NCBI RefSeq assembly: GCF_000428925.1
Contig: NZ_AUAW01000010.1
Location: 44,967 to 108,966 of the forward strand
Source: Furfurilactobacillus rossiae DSM 15814
GTDB lineage: Bacteria; Bacillota; Bacilli; Lactobacillales; Lactobacillaceae
DNA: 64,000 nt
Direction of reading: 5' to 3'
The notes under the pieces were generated by a model. The model saw nothing but the letters and a program-made list of their open reading frames with translations. It did not search any database and was not told the DNA's origin. Position 1 is the stretch's first letter. Every line of letters begins with the position of its first letter. Made by a program: the position numbers and the translations under genes. Of this stretch, positions 53,177 to 63,041 are shown one piece after another.

Positions 53177-53932
53177 ATGTTTAATGCTTTAACGCACCAT
53201 CAATCAGCCAACTTTGACGAACAAATTAATCAGTTGGCTCAGCTTATTTCAAATTCACATCACACCATTGCGCTAACAGGTGCCGGCATCTCGGTGGCCA
53301 GTGACATCCCCGACTTGGAACAATTGAGTGGCGGTACGACAGGTTCACTTTCATCTGAAAGTTACCTTGAAGCACACCCCGATGATTTTTATCGCCAATT
53401 TCACCAGCTGTTTATCGATCCTATTTTTAATGTCGGCCCGACCGCCGCGCATAAAGTTTTAGCTCAGCTTGAACACCATCAACTGTTAGACGGCGTGATT
53501 ACGACTAATGTCGATTATCTTCATGAGCGTGCTGGCAGTCACAACACAGCCAATATTTGGAGTAGTTTGAACATTAATCACTGTGTGCAGTGCGGTCGCA
53601 TTTATCCCCTCGAAATTTTGCGTGAGCCAGTACCTCACTGCCCAAACTGTGGTGGCCTCATTTCGCCAGACCCCATATTCCGCAATATTGCGACAGTGCC
53701 CGCCGAACGCGAACGGGCTGATCTATGGACAAACACCGCTGACTTAGTCCTCGTCACTGGCGCTAATGGATACTACGACCATGTTGAAAGTCGCTCAACC
53801 CTAGTTGACATCAACCCCGCCCAAACGGAATTCGATGATCGAGCCACTTTAGTGATTCGTGCGACAGCTGATAAAACATTTGTTGCATTGGCAGACAAAT
53901 TAAATTTACCTATTATGACCGTAACCAACTAA
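53177..53932 (+). CDS. Sir2-like protein lacking catalytic residues
   Basis: About 251 residues with a sirtuin fold. It shows GAGIS (residues 35-39), TTNVDYLHERAG, and zinc-ribbon cysteines C136/C139 and C155/C158. Several active-site features are changed. SGIPDFR reads SDIPDLE. The catalytic His-Gly before the zinc ribbon is Trp-Ser (W128; alignment NIWSSLxxxxC against HMHGELxxxxC). The GTS nucleotide loop reads GANGYYD. NAD-dependent deacylation therefore seems unlikely by the classical route. It may bind NAD or ADP-ribose, or catalyse another reaction. The ATG at 53177 follows GAGG; an earlier in-frame ATG at 53156 lacks an RBS. Confidence 0.8.
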   Translation: MFNALTHHQSANFDEQINQLAQLISNSHHTIALTGAGISVASDIPDLEQLSGGTTGSLSSESYLEAHPDDFYRQFHQLFIDPIFNVGPTAAHKVLAQLEHHQLLDGVITTNVDYLHERAGSHNTANIWSSLNINHCVQCGRIYPLEILREPVPHCPNCGGLISPDPIFRNIATVPAERERADLWTNTADLVLVTGANGYYDHVESRSTLVDINPAQTEFDDRATLVIRATADKTFVALADKLNLPIMTVTN

Positions 53933-53948
53933 GTATAAAAGAATTGAG

Positions 53949-54377
53949 ATGGCTAACATGTCCAACGAAAAAGATTATCAATTAACACTCACTGTGCCCA
54001 CACCAGAAGAATTTTGTGCACTTCGCAAAGTTGCAGGTCTAAGTCCACGTAACCTAATCTCAGCTACTCGCGGTCTGCCAAATAGTTTAATGGGCGTTTC
54101 AATCCGTAAACAGGGCCAATTAGTGGCGATGGCACGCGTTGTTGGCGATGGCAGCATCGTCTTCGAAGTCGTCGATGTTGCCGTCACACCAAGTGAGCAA
54201 GGTCACGGTCTCGGCAAACAATTAATGCGCGCTGTAACCAACTATTTATCTGAAAATGCCCCCGCGGACGCAGACGTCAGTTTGATCGCCGATGTGCCCG
54301 CTGACCACCTATACGCACAGTTCGGTTTCCAACCAACGGCTCCCGAAAGCATTGGGATGGTGTGGCATCGTGAATAA
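53949..54377 (+). CDS. GNAT-family N-acetyltransferase
   Basis: 142 residues. The acetyl-CoA pyrophosphate loop is seen in VAVTPSEQGHGLGKQLM (Q-x-x-G-x-G/A pattern), with the preceding beta strands and the C-terminal LYAQFGFQPTAPESIGMVW. Substrate is unknown. It sits directly after the Sir2-like gene (16-bp gap), so the two may act on a common target or substrate. An alternative start four codons in (MSNEK) is possible. Confidence 0.88.
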   Translation: MANMSNEKDYQLTLTVPTPEEFCALRKVAGLSPRNLISATRGLPNSLMGVSIRKQGQLVAMARVVGDGSIVFEVVDVAVTPSEQGHGLGKQLMRAVTNYLSENAPADADVSLIADVPADHLYAQFGFQPTAPESIGMVWHRE

Positions 54378-54433
54378 ATCCATCCAAATTTGACTTTGTT
54401 AATGAGAAGCGTATGCTGTAGTCAATTCGTTAG

Positions 54434-54449
54434 GTGAGTAATCACTCAC
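54434..54449. promoter_or_regulatory. Inverted repeat upstream of the P-type ATPase gene
   Basis: GTGAGT (54434-54439), AATC, ACTCAC (54444-54449), about 100 bp before the ATPase start and upstream of a TATACT -10-like box. Candidate operator for ion-responsive control. Confidence 0.45.
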
Positions 54450-54550
54450 TCGACTGTTTTGGACTTCGATGTACTCTAATTTAACGAAAATTATAAAAGG
54501 CCTATACTGGCCCTAGCATCTAAATTTAGAAATGTAAGTAGGCGAGGACG

Positions 54551-57331
54551 ATGGCAACGAAAACATTAACAAATGATGATTTTGCTAAGATGGATATCAG
54601 TCAATTACAAGAACAACTCGGCACTTCAGCAGAAGGGCTCAGTCATGATGAGGCGGCAAAACGACTCACACAATATGGAACCAATACCATTCAGCATGGC
54701 AAACGTCAGTCGCAGTTACTAAGCTTTCTCAAGAACTTTACGTCGATGATGGCCATTTTGCTGTGGGTCAGTGGTTTCATCGCCATGTTCGCTGGAATGG
54801 TGGAACTCGGCATTGCCATCTGGGCTGTCAACTTGATCAATGGGTGTTTCTCATTTTGGCAGGAACACGCCGCACAAAAGGCAACGGATTCCTTGCGCAA
54901 GATGTTACCAACGTTTGTCCAGGTCACGCGCGATGGCAAGGACATGCAAATCAATGCGGATGATCTGGTACCGGGCGATGTCTTCGCCATTCAGGCTGGT
55001 AACGCGATTCCTGCCGATGCCCGCCTGACCGAAGTCTCCTCGATGCAAGTCGACGAATCAGCCCTCACTGGTGAGTCCGTCCCCACTTCCAAACGTTCAA
55101 CCTATAATCATGGCGAGGGTCAGTTTGCCGAAAAGAACATCGTTTACGCCGGCACCGTGGTCACTAGTGGCACGGCAACCGCGATTGCACTCAGCACTGG
55201 AATGCAAACAGAATTTGGTAAAATCGCTAGTCTAACTCAGAACGAAAAGCAAACTGCATCACCGTTGCAGCAAGAGCTTAACCGTCTAACAAGGCAGCTA
55301 TCACTTATCGCGATTATGATTGGTGTTGTCTTCTTTGTTCTGGCCATCTTCTTCGTTCACTATCCGGTCGCTAAATCGTTTATCTTTGCGCTCGGCATGA
55401 TTGTGGCATTCATCCCCGAAGGCTTGTTACCAACTGTCACACTATCATTAGCTCAAGGCACACAACGGATGGCCAAAAAACACGCCTTGCTAAAACAACT
55501 CAACAGTGTGGAAACACTGGGTGAAACGACCGTCATCTGTTCCGACAAAACCGGGACGCTGACACAAAATCAAATGACCATCAACAATGTGTGGCTGCCG
55601 ACCCGCACTTATGCTGTTACGGGCACTGGATATGTCAACAACGGCCACATTCAGTTTGGTAGCAAAGACTTCGATGCCACACAGGATGCAGACCTTTCAC
55701 GACTGCTACAAATTGCGCTACTTAATAACGATACTCAGGTTCAGGCGCCAGCGACCAGTCAAGATACACCGAAAATTCTGGGCACGCCGACTGAGGCAGC
55801 CCTCGATATCTTAACAGCTAAGGCTGGGTTGGATAAGGCAACGGTTGCCAAGGAGATGCCGCGGCTGGCTGAATTGCCGTTTGACTCTGATCGCAAACGG
55901 ATGACGACGATTCACCCCACCGCTGATGGTGGCCGCGTCATTTACACAAAGGGTGCTCTCGATGGCATGCTAAGCATCAGTGATCAGATTCTAGATGGCG
56001 GTAATGTGCGTGCCATGACCGAAGCCGACCGCAACGAGATTAATCACGCCAATGAAATGTACGCGGCTCAAGGGTTACGCGCATTGGCGTTTGCCTATCG
56101 AGAAGTCGGCGCGGATAGTTCAACGCTCCCTCAAGACAACAAAGCAATCAGTATCGACGCAGCTGAACGGCACATGATCTTCGTTGGGCTGACCATTATG
56201 GCCGACCCGCCACGTCCAGAAATTTACGACGCAGTCAAAAAGTGTCACCGCGCCAACATCCGGATCATTATGGTCACTGGCGACAGTGCGTTAACTGCCA
56301 AGAGTGTCGCCGTCAAAATTGGGCTCACTTCTGACAAAGTGCGCGTCATCACCGGTGATGAACTCAACCAAATGAGTGACGATCAACTTCGTGAAGCGGT
56401 CAAAGGTGAAGTTATCTTCGCCCGCGTTGCACCTGAACATAAATTCCGTATCGTTTCCACCTGTCAGGCAAACGGCGATATCGTTGCCTCCACTGGTGAT
56501 GGTGTCAATGACGCACCAGCCTTAAAGAAGGCTGATATCGGGATTGCCATGGGTGTCACTGGGACAGATGTTGCTAAGGATGCCGCGGACATGATCCTGA
56601 CTGACGATAACTTTGCTTCTATCGTGGCAGCTATTGAAGAAGGCCGGACCGTTTACAGTAATTTGCAAAAGTTCCTGTTGTACATTCTAAACAGCAACGT
56701 ACCAGAAGCAGCACCATCCGTTATCTTCTTGTTCACCCGCGGGCTGGTGCCATTACCATTAACCGTTATGCAGATTTTAACCGTTGATTTAGGGACGGAT
56801 ATGCTTCCTGCCCTTGGCCTTGGTGCTGAACAAAGCGAACCAGGAATTATGGATCAGCCACCGCGTCCGCGGACAGCCCACTTGTTAAACAAGTCCATCA
56901 TCTGGAAAGCGTTTGGCTTATATGGTTTAGTCGCCTCCGTTATTTCAACGGTCGCCTACTTCTTCGTTAACAAGATGAACGGTTGGCCTGGTATCGCGCT
57001 GGCAAGCAATGGCGATATTTACCGCGAAGCCACCACCATGACGCTGGCCGCAATTGTCTTTTGTCAGATTGCCGCAGCTATCAACTGTCGGACACAGATA
57101 TCTTCAGTCTTCAGCATCGGTATTTTCAGCAACCACCGCATCTGGTGGGGAATTGCGTTTGAAGTATTGCTACTAGCCTGCTTGATCTATATCCCATTCT
57201 TGCAGGGACTATTTAACACGGCGCCACTAGGTGTTAGTGAATGGATTTTTCTGGTTGTCATTCCAATTCCGTTATTCTTGCTGGAAGAATTGCGTAAGTA
57301 CTTGGTTCGACAACATCACGCCAAACAATAA
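54551..57331 (+). CDS. P-type (P2, Na,K-like) cation-transporting ATPase
   Basis: 926 residues. Actuator loop [11 protein letters not shown], phosphorylation site [14 protein letters not shown] (D332), hinge [23 protein letters not shown], and about ten membrane helices. The M4 motif [12 protein letters not shown] and the M6 motif [17 protein letters not shown] look like animal-type Na,K-/H,K-ATPases (PEGLL, DLGTD) rather than Ca2+ pumps (VTDGLPA). It is expected to expel a monovalent or divalent cation using ATP. The actual ion is not determined. The gene stands alone with an upstream inverted repeat. Confidence 0.93.
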   Translation: MATKTLTNDDFAKMDISQLQEQLGTSAEGLSHDEAAKRLTQYGTNTIQHGKRQSQLLSFLKNFTSMMAILLWVSGFIAMFAGMVELGIAIWAVNLINGCFSFWQEHAAQKATDSLRKMLPTFVQVTRDGKDMQINADDLVPGDVFAIQAGNAIPADARLTEVSSMQVDESALTGESVPTSKRSTYNHGEGQFAEKNIVYAGTVVTSGTATAIALSTGMQTEFGKIASLTQNEKQTASPLQQELNRLTRQLSLIAIMIGVVFFVLAIFFVHYPVAKSFIFALGMIVAFIPEGLLPTVTLSLAQGTQRMAKKHALLKQLNSVETLGETTVICSDKTGTLTQNQMTINNVWLPTRTYAVTGTGYVNNGHIQFGSKDFDATQDADLSRLLQIALLNNDTQVQAPATSQDTPKILGTPTEAALDILTAKAGLDKATVAKEMPRLAELPFDSDRKRMTTIHPTADGGRVIYTKGALDGMLSISDQILDGGNVRAMTEADRNEINHANEMYAAQGLRALAFAYREVGADSSTLPQDNKAISIDAAERHMIFVGLTIMADPPRPEIYDAVKKCHRANIRIIMVTGDSALTAKSVAVKIGLTSDKVRVITGDELNQMSDDQLREAVKGEVIFARVAPEHKFRIVSTCQANGDIVASTGDGVNDAPALKKADIGIAMGVTGTDVAKDAADMILTDDNFASIVAAIEEGRTVYSNLQKFLLYILNSNVPEAAPSVIFLFTRGLVPLPLTVMQILTVDLGTDMLPALGLGAEQSEPGIMDQPPRPRTAHLLNKSIIWKAFGLYGLVASVISTVAYFFVNKMNGWPGIALASNGDIYREATTMTLAAIVFCQIAAAINCRTQISSVFSIGIFSNHRIWWGIAFEVLLLACLIYIPFLQGLFNTAPLGVSEWIFLVVIPIPLFLLEELRKYLVRQHHAKQ

Positions 57332-57342
57332 AAGTTCGTTTC

Positions 57343-57386
57343 AAAAGTCCACAATGACTGATTAGAATCAGTTATTGCGGACTTTT
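57343..57386. terminator. Shared terminator of the convergent ATPase and MFS genes
   Basis: AAAAGTCCACAATGACTGATT pairs with AATCAGTTATTGCGGACTTTT, with few mismatches and A/T runs at both ends. Confidence 0.88.
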
Positions 57387-57396
57387 TGTGACCAAA

Positions 57397-58596
57397 TTAA
57401 TTGACGGTCGAAGAACAATTTAAAGGCGTAAACCAGCCAAATACACCGGCGCCAAAACGAATCATCCCCGCTACTACAATGATGACTGCTAACGGCCAAT
57501 GCGCCGCCACTAACCCCGCTCCCAGAAAACTACCAATGGGAATCGACGCGTACGAGATCATTCGCGTCACACTGACGACACGGCCAAGGATTGCTTGTGG
57601 AATAACCGTTTGCCGTAATGAAAAGAACACCACCGCATTCACATTGCCACAGAAATTAACCAGCGCATAAAAGGCTGCTACTGAAAGGAAGTGGTGGCTC
57701 AGACCAACACCAACCAAACCGATGCCTGCTAATAATGTCGTACCAACAATTAAGGTGCCTGCCGAAAAATGACGACTTAACCATGGCGTCGCAAGAGAGC
57801 CGATAATAGCCCCAATGCCTGCTAATCCCATCGTGATACCAGCAATCGAAACAGATGTGTGCAGCGAATGGCGCATAAAATAAATGAAGTTAGCGGCAAA
57901 CATGTTGGTACCCAAGTTTGTCCAAAAGAATAACAGAGCCCCATACCAAACAATTTTGTTTTGATATGAAGCAACGAAGCCGGCCTTTATGGCGCTTACT
58001 GTCGATTCTGAAATTAATGCAGTTTGACGTTTTGCGCTGGGGTGGACAGCAAAACTCAAGATGGCCGCCAGTAAAAAGCTTGCCGCATCAATGGAAACCG
58101 CTAACTGTGGTGCAATAATCGCAGTCAACAAACCACCGACCATCGGACCAATTAGGCTCAGTGTGTTGTCCACAACCTGTAAAGAAGCATTCGCCTTATA
58201 CAGTCTCGTTGAATCAACGATCCGTGCAATAATACTTTGAAATGCTGGATGCATCAACGGCGCGAAGCTAGCCTGCACGAAAATCAATAGATAGAACCAG
58301 AATCCAGTTGTGTGACTATACACTAAGATGGCTAGACAGCTGGTAGCCAAGGCGGCACCTAAATTACCCCAGAACAAAATCTGGCGTTCTTCAAAGCGGT
58401 CAGCCATAATGCCGCTAAAGACTGAAATAAACAGCCAAGGTAAAAATTGAATCCCGTAGATAAGGGCCATTTGCGCACCTGAACCAGTCAGTTGATAAAT
58501 GGCAATTGGCAAAGCGATTTTTAGTAGCCAGTCGCCCAGTGTCGAAACTGTGAAAGACAGCCACAAAAATTGAAAATTAAAGCGTGATTTAATCAT
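57397..58596 (-). CDS. MFS efflux transporter (macrolide/multidrug exporter-like)
   Basis: 399 residues, about 12 membrane segments. FLWLSFTVSTLGDWLLKIALPIAIYQLTGSG and SVFSGIMADRFEERQILFWGN are typical of the MefA/Tet-like drug exporter branch of the MFS. The start has a GAGGTG RBS. It is divergent from an Rgg-type regulator with a 14-bp palindrome between them, so it is probably controlled by that regulator. Substrate is unknown. Confidence 0.85.
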   Translation of the reverse strand: MIKSRFNFQFLWLSFTVSTLGDWLLKIALPIAIYQLTGSGAQMALIYGIQFLPWLFISVFSGIMADRFEERQILFWGNLGAALATSCLAILVYSHTTGFWFYLLIFVQASFAPLMHPAFQSIIARIVDSTRLYKANASLQVVDNTLSLIGPMVGGLLTAIIAPQLAVSIDAASFLLAAILSFAVHPSAKRQTALISESTVSAIKAGFVASYQNKIVWYGALLFFWTNLGTNMFAANFIYFMRHSLHTSVSIAGITMGLAGIGAIIGSLATPWLSRHFSAGTLIVGTTLLAGIGLVGVGLSHHFLSVAAFYALVNFCGNVNAVVFFSLRQTVIPQAILGRVVSVTRMISYASIPIGSFLGAGLVAAHWPLAVIIVVAGMIRFGAGVFGWFTPLNCSSTVN

Positions 58597-58620
58597 GACA
58601 ACACCTCATATCGATTAATC

Positions 58621-58634
58621 ACGCGTCGACGCGT
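58621..58634. promoter_or_regulatory. 14-bp palindromic operator between MFS exporter and regulator
   Basis: ACGCGTCGACGCGT is a perfect palindrome, 25 bp before the exporter start and about 95 bp before the regulator start, flanked by AATC and TTTAATAA. Confidence 0.6.
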
Positions 58635-58728
58635 TTAATAAATAGCTATTGTTCGTTGTTCACATTAGCATTAGACTCTGAATAGCGTGTTGAAATTGTC
58701 ATATTATACAAATAGAAAGAAGCCTTTT

Positions 58729-59643
58729 ATGTCCTCAATGGGTGCAACATTCCGTCAATTGCGTCGTGGCAAACATCTGTCGCTGACAGAGGTCAGTGAT
58801 GGCATCGTTACTGCGTCATTCTTATCCAAATACGAGCGTGGTCTAACTGATATTTCGTTTGCAACATTAACCCGCCTGCTCGAACGGATTAATGTCGACA
58901 TCGCAGAGTTCGTCTATTTTGACCAGTCCGCACAGTCAGATCACTCGACAAACGAGCAGTATTTGCATGACGTGAGCCGTTTATATCTGGCAGATAATAT
59001 TGGCGCTTTACGTCAGTTAAAAAGCACATTTAGAAAAGACCACGAACAGCTGTTGCCACTCTTTCTCGATTTAAATGACGCAATGTTAGATGCCTGTATT
59101 GCATCACTAACCCAAACAACACTGGCGTCGTCCTCGCAGGAACTCATCATTAACTACCTATCAAGCGCAGAACATTGGGGATTCTACGAGCTTTACTTAT
59201 TTGGTAACTCGCTGATGTGCCTGCCGGTCGATCAGGCAATCACCTTAGCCAACCTGATGTATAAACGCGGGCTGACCTACGTGAATTTACAAACGGATAA
59301 TGTGTCTGCCCAATTCCGCATCTTGAACAACTTGATTTGTGCCTGTGCTGAACATAATCGCTTAGAAGCTGCTCAGCACTTTTTGGTACTCTTCAAACGC
59401 CTATTAATCCATCCTCGGCAATTCTATGAGACCGTTAAATATCAAATTCTTGTCGGCATGATTATGTACTTAACTGGTAAACAAGATGCTGGATTGAATC
59501 GTCTACAAGCGGCATTAATCATTGTTAAACAGATTGGCACACCAGCATTGCTGGCACACGAAATCAACTACCTGCAACGCTTTATGCCGTCAGACGTTTG
59601 GCAACAACTACGCGAAGCTGTTGACCGCGCTCCCAGCGCATAA
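58729..59643 (+). CDS. Rgg/MutR-type XRE-family regulator
   Basis: About 304 residues. The N-terminal XRE helix-turn-helix (GATFRQLRRGKHLSLTEVSDGIVTASFLSKYERGLTDISFATLTRLLERINV) is followed by ~230 residues of helical, TPR-like repeats, the layout of Rgg/GadR/MutR regulators. Many of these sense short peptides. No short hydrophobic peptide gene was found next to it. The ATG at 58729 has AGAAAG upstream and starts the conserved part; the frame opens 42 nt earlier. The divergent MFS exporter is its probable target. Confidence 0.83.
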   Translation: MSSMGATFRQLRRGKHLSLTEVSDGIVTASFLSKYERGLTDISFATLTRLLERINVDIAEFVYFDQSAQSDHSTNEQYLHDVSRLYLADNIGALRQLKSTFRKDHEQLLPLFLDLNDAMLDACIASLTQTTLASSSQELIINYLSSAEHWGFYELYLFGNSLMCLPVDQAITLANLMYKRGLTYVNLQTDNVSAQFRILNNLICACAEHNRLEAAQHFLVLFKRLLIHPRQFYETVKYQILVGMIMYLTGKQDAGLNRLQAALIIVKQIGTPALLAHEINYLQRFMPSDVWQQLREAVDRAPSA

Positions 59644-59719
59644 AATTAATTGTAAATTGTTGTCAAAATAGCGTTCAACCTGCACAATTGAGTTACGAAC
59701 ACGAGGGGGAATTCGATTC

Positions 59720-60790
59720 ATGCACTTCAACTATGGGGCCGGTCCACTAATTAAATCGGTCTGGCTGATTGCTATTATTTTTGCACTAATCTTTGCTTGG
59801 TCCTGGTACCGAGATAAGCGCCGGCTGATTAACGGTATCTGGTTTAACATCGCCTTCTACTCGATGTTGCTGGCGCTGGGGTCAACGATTTTGAACATGG
59901 AAAATCATATTCTGATCGTGCTATTCGGTGTTCCGTTCGTTTTGGCCATAATTGCAATTGGGTTGGTGTTTGCACTTCAAAGTATCCTGTTAATTTGGAA
60001 TGCCGTCATCGTCTGGCGTAGGGAAAGCCACTCACTCGGCAATATGTTAACGTTAATTCTCGGTATCGGCGTGCTACTGATTCCCTGGATTGACGGTTGG
60101 GCCGGCCGTTTGCTACCACAACCATGGTTCGTTTTCTTCAACATGGTGACCGATATCGTCGTGCTGTACCTACTCTTTTGGTTTTATAACTACCTTACCG
60201 TATTGGTGCTCTATCAATTCAACCGGCCCAAACGCAATCAGCGTTATGTCATCGTGCTTGGTAGCGGACTGATCAATGGTGGCGACGTACCACCACTGTT
60301 AGCACAACGTGTCGACCGCGGGATTGAATTCTATCAACGGCAATTACGTGAGACAGGTAAGGCACCCATCTTGATTCTCTCAGGTGGTCAAGGTGGCAAC
60401 GAGACCCGCGCAGAAGGTGTTGCGATGCGTGAATATGCTTTACAACATGGCATCCCCGCTGATCACGCAATCGCCGAGGACCAATCCATCAATACGCTAC
60501 AAAACATGTTGTTCTCGAAAAAGCTAATGACGTTTAATGATGGCAAGCAGCCTAACGCGATTTTTGTCACCAGTAATTACCACACGCTCCGTGCGGGGAT
60601 GATTGCCCGGCGTGCCGGTCTCAAAGCTGATGGAATTGGTTCACGCACTGCTAAGTTCTTCTTACCAAACGCCATTATTCGCGAGTACATTGCAGTGTTT
60701 GCCCGTCACAAGTGGGCCCATGCGCTAACCATTGCATCGTTGCTGATTCTGGGCGGTTTAACTGTTCTTTTCGAATATCACGTCCTTTAG
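59720..60790 (+). CDS. Membrane protein with DUF218 (YdcF/SanA-like) domain
   Basis: 356 residues. Five or so N-terminal membrane segments (to ~165) are followed by a soluble DUF218 domain: YVIVLGSGLINGGDVPPLLAQRVDRGIEFY, ILSGGQGGNETRAEGVAMREYA, VTSNYHTLRAGMIARRAG, and a last membrane span. DUF218 proteins (ElyC/SanA/YdcF) are linked to envelope assembly in other bacteria, but the biochemical role is unsettled. RBS GAGGGGG. A CPBP protease gene follows after 44 bp. Confidence 0.87.
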   Translation: MHFNYGAGPLIKSVWLIAIIFALIFAWSWYRDKRRLINGIWFNIAFYSMLLALGSTILNMENHILIVLFGVPFVLAIIAIGLVFALQSILLIWNAVIVWRRESHSLGNMLTLILGIGVLLIPWIDGWAGRLLPQPWFVFFNMVTDIVVLYLLFWFYNYLTVLVLYQFNRPKRNQRYVIVLGSGLINGGDVPPLLAQRVDRGIEFYQRQLRETGKAPILILSGGQGGNETRAEGVAMREYALQHGIPADHAIAEDQSINTLQNMLFSKKLMTFNDGKQPNAIFVTSNYHTLRAGMIARRAGLKADGIGSRTAKFFLPNAIIREYIAVFARHKWAHALTIASLLILGGLTVLFEYHVL

Positions 60791-60834
60791 CTTTTTCCTA
60801 TACCCATTACATACGCGAAACGCAGGTGATTTGT

Positions 60835-61608
60835 TTGTCGAGAATCAAAAAATATTTCGTATTAGACAAAAACGACCAAGACGATATCACCTTGGCCTTC
60901 AAATACGGCCGCAGCTCTGCCTTGGCATGGGTATTAATTTCACTGACAGCGTTGGCTGGCGTGATTACGGAAGTGGTGCCCGACCTTGAGCATTTCCACC
61001 TGCTGGTTTCACCGCCGCCTTTAAGCTTACTGACCGCGCTTGGCGGGCTGTACAGCTACTATATTGCAGGAACTGTGTTCTTCTTTTTCTGGCAGCTAAG
61101 TCGCTGGATGCCGAACCGTCCGCGTGTCAAACGGCGAACGGGCTGGCTTGAAAGTATTTGTGCGGTCGTCATCATTACGTTTGTACAAGGGGTCGTCGCT
61201 AATATTGCCGACAGCTTGATCACCAAACTGCATGTCAAAACGGTCACCGACACGGCAGAAAGTAGCGTCACCTTCCACGGCACCGCGTGGCACAAGTTCA
61301 TCAGCTACGCCATCAATAATTGGTATGAAATTCCCAGTGAGGACGTGTTTCGACTGAGTCTCTTTTCACTAATTTTCGTTGCGCTGCTGTGGATCAAACG
61401 ACCAACGCTACGCTACTGGCTTGCCTTTCTCATCACCGCATTGCTGTTTGGCGCTTGGCATTACAGCTCCTATAGCTACCACATGACGGAAGTGTTGATT
61501 GATGTCGGGCTGCCAACGTTGCTGGACGGCTGCCTGTGGTTAAGAACGCGGAACCTGTGGACGTTTACGGCAAGTCATCTGCTGTATGATTATTCGGGAA
61601 ATTTATAA
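60835..61608 (+). CDS. CPBP-family intramembrane metalloprotease
   Basis: About 257 residues, 6-7 membrane segments. The three CPBP (Abi) motifs are visible: SEDVFRL (a variant of EExxxR), FGAWHY, and SHLLYD near the C-terminus. The first Glu pair reads Glu-Asp, a mild deviation. Start choice: the open frame extends back into the DUF218 gene, but TTG 60835 has AGGTG with 6-nt spacing and avoids overlap. Members process membrane-bound substrates or give bacteriocin self-immunity. No bacteriocin gene was seen nearby. Confidence 0.8.
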   Translation: MSRIKKYFVLDKNDQDDITLAFKYGRSSALAWVLISLTALAGVITEVVPDLEHFHLLVSPPPLSLLTALGGLYSYYIAGTVFFFFWQLSRWMPNRPRVKRRTGWLESICAVVIITFVQGVVANIADSLITKLHVKTVTDTAESSVTFHGTAWHKFISYAINNWYEIPSEDVFRLSLFSLIFVALLWIKRPTLRYWLAFLITALLFGAWHYSSYSYHMTEVLIDVGLPTLLDGCLWLRTRNLWTFTASHLLYDYSGNL

Positions 61609-61618
61609 CAGCATTGTT

Positions 61619-61665
61619 AAACCTCTTAGATTCATGTTTAAGACACATGAATCTAAGAGGTTTTT
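61619..61665 (+). terminator. Terminator after the CPBP gene
   Basis: A perfect 18-bp stem (61619-61636 with 61644-61661) and a T-run. Confidence 0.92.
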
Positions 61666-61769
61666 TCGTCGTAATTGAATCCAATATTAGATTATGACTG
61701 TGTTTTTTCTAAATTTCGTGTTATTTTGGATATAAATTACAAATTAAATGTAATTTTCTGGAGGACAGC

Positions 61770-63041
61770 ATGCAAAATTCTAAAATAAAATTGATTGGTT
61801 TCCAGATTTTTGGACACTCCTTGTTTCAGGATGGTTCTATTTTTTCTATTCAGACCGCCAGTCAGGTTACAAGCCGCACTAAAAGTCGTGTTTATCAGCT
61901 CAACGGCCACTTAACACTCAACCGAACGATTGGAATTGTAGGTATTAATGCAACTGGCAAGAGTACTCTCATGGAAATTTTTAAAGGCCTAAATGACCTC
62001 TATCTAAAATCATTGTCTATTGATCAAACCTCCCTCATTCATTCTTTTCGTTCCAATGAACGACGAATAAGAGTCCGTACTTTTTTTGCATCAGACACTG
62101 ACGATCGTTTTTGTGCTGATACCTCTTTTGCTCAAACTTTGGCAGATGAATCCACCACACCTGCGCCCACGAAGCAATTTGAGTGGCTTATCACGGCAGA
62201 AAAAATTTACCACAGCAAGACAGCTGCGTCTAAGTCAAAATATTTTGAATTTAAAGAAAATCAGTTAGCTGCTCAAAGATCAGCACTGAGTCAAAAAGAA
62301 CGTTTACTACTCAGTCCTAAAGACTCGATTTTTAGGATCGTGCTACAGCAATCTACCATGTTTTATGACGTCATTTCGACAGTTTCCTTAACTGACAGCA
62401 ACGTTGTTAAAAGTTTCGCCGATGAAACTCCACCCGAACTGCTGGAATACCTCGATAGTTCCATTGATTATTTGAAATATAAAGTCGATGACTCGGGTCA
62501 TACTTTAAGTTATATTCTCAAATTCAAGGGTGAGGAAAACATCATTGTTGTTTCAAATTTAAGTGATATTGCAAATTATCTGTCATCCGGTACTATCAAA
62601 GGAATTACACTCTTTTACGAATTTTTAAATGCACTTCGTCAGGGCGCTACGTTACTTGTTGACGAAATCGAGTTGCATGTAAACAAACAAATTGTTCGAG
62701 ATTTTATCGGTTTTTTCTCAGATCCTAAAATTAATGTAAATAACGCAACGTTGGTCTATTCTTCTCACTACATTGAACTCACAGACGATTTAGACAGACA
62801 AGATGAAGAGTACATCCTAATTCGCAAAGTACAAACGAAATTATGTCGTCTAAATGACGCCAAAGTACGTACAGAATTGAAAAACAGTGAAATATTTCAG
62901 AACAACTATCTAAAAGGCACCGCCCCAAGCTACACCCGCTACATGAACTTGAAAAGAACCATTGTAAAGCACAATCAATCGTTATCACAGGATGCTACCA
63001 ACACTATGGGGTCAGGAGAAAACAGCCGTGACGTTAAATAG
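61770..63041 (+). CDS. ABC/AAA-type ATPase of a two-gene putative defence cassette
   Basis: 423 residues. Walker A GINATGKST (residues 58-66), an ABC signature-like YLSSGTIKGITLFYEFLNAL near 275, Walker B ATLLVDEIELHVN near 295, and a sensor SSHYIEL. This is the organisation of OLD/RecF-like AAA_15 ATPases such as AriA of PARIS or the ATPases of OLD and RloA systems. It overlaps the next gene by 14 nt, implying translational coupling. Base composition is more AT-rich than the CPBP and DUF218 genes upstream, and an IS-like element follows, suggesting horizontal acquisition. Confidence 0.8.
   Translation: MQNSKIKLIGFQIFGHSLFQDGSIFSIQTASQVTSRTKSRVYQLNGHLTLNRTIGIVGINATGKSTLMEIFKGLNDLYLKSLSIDQTSLIHSFRSNERRIRVRTFFASDTDDRFCADTSFAQTLADESTTPAPTKQFEWLITAEKIYHSKTAASKSKYFEFKENQLAAQRSALSQKERLLLSPKDSIFRIVLQQSTMFYDVISTVSLTDSNVVKSFADETPPELLEYLDSSIDYLKYKVDDSGHTLSYILKFKGEENIIVVSNLSDIANYLSSGTIKGITLFYEFLNALRQGATLLVDEIELHVNKQIVRDFIGFFSDPKINVNNATLVYSSHYIELTDDLDRQDEEYILIRKVQTKLCRLNDAKVRTELKNSEIFQNNYLKGTAPSYTRYMNLKRTIVKHNQSLSQDATNTMGSGENSRDVK

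Noticed and set aside
58640..58728. Short hydrophobic pheromone peptide gene next to the Rgg-type regulator
   Set aside because: No small ORF with a ribosome binding site and hydrophobic C-terminus was found on either strand in this gap.
60712..60834. Longer N-terminus for the CPBP protease beginning inside the DUF218 gene
   Set aside because: It would overlap the DUF218 gene by 79 bp, has no RBS, and the added sequence is Cys/Ser-rich without family similarity; TTG 60835 with AGGTG is preferred.
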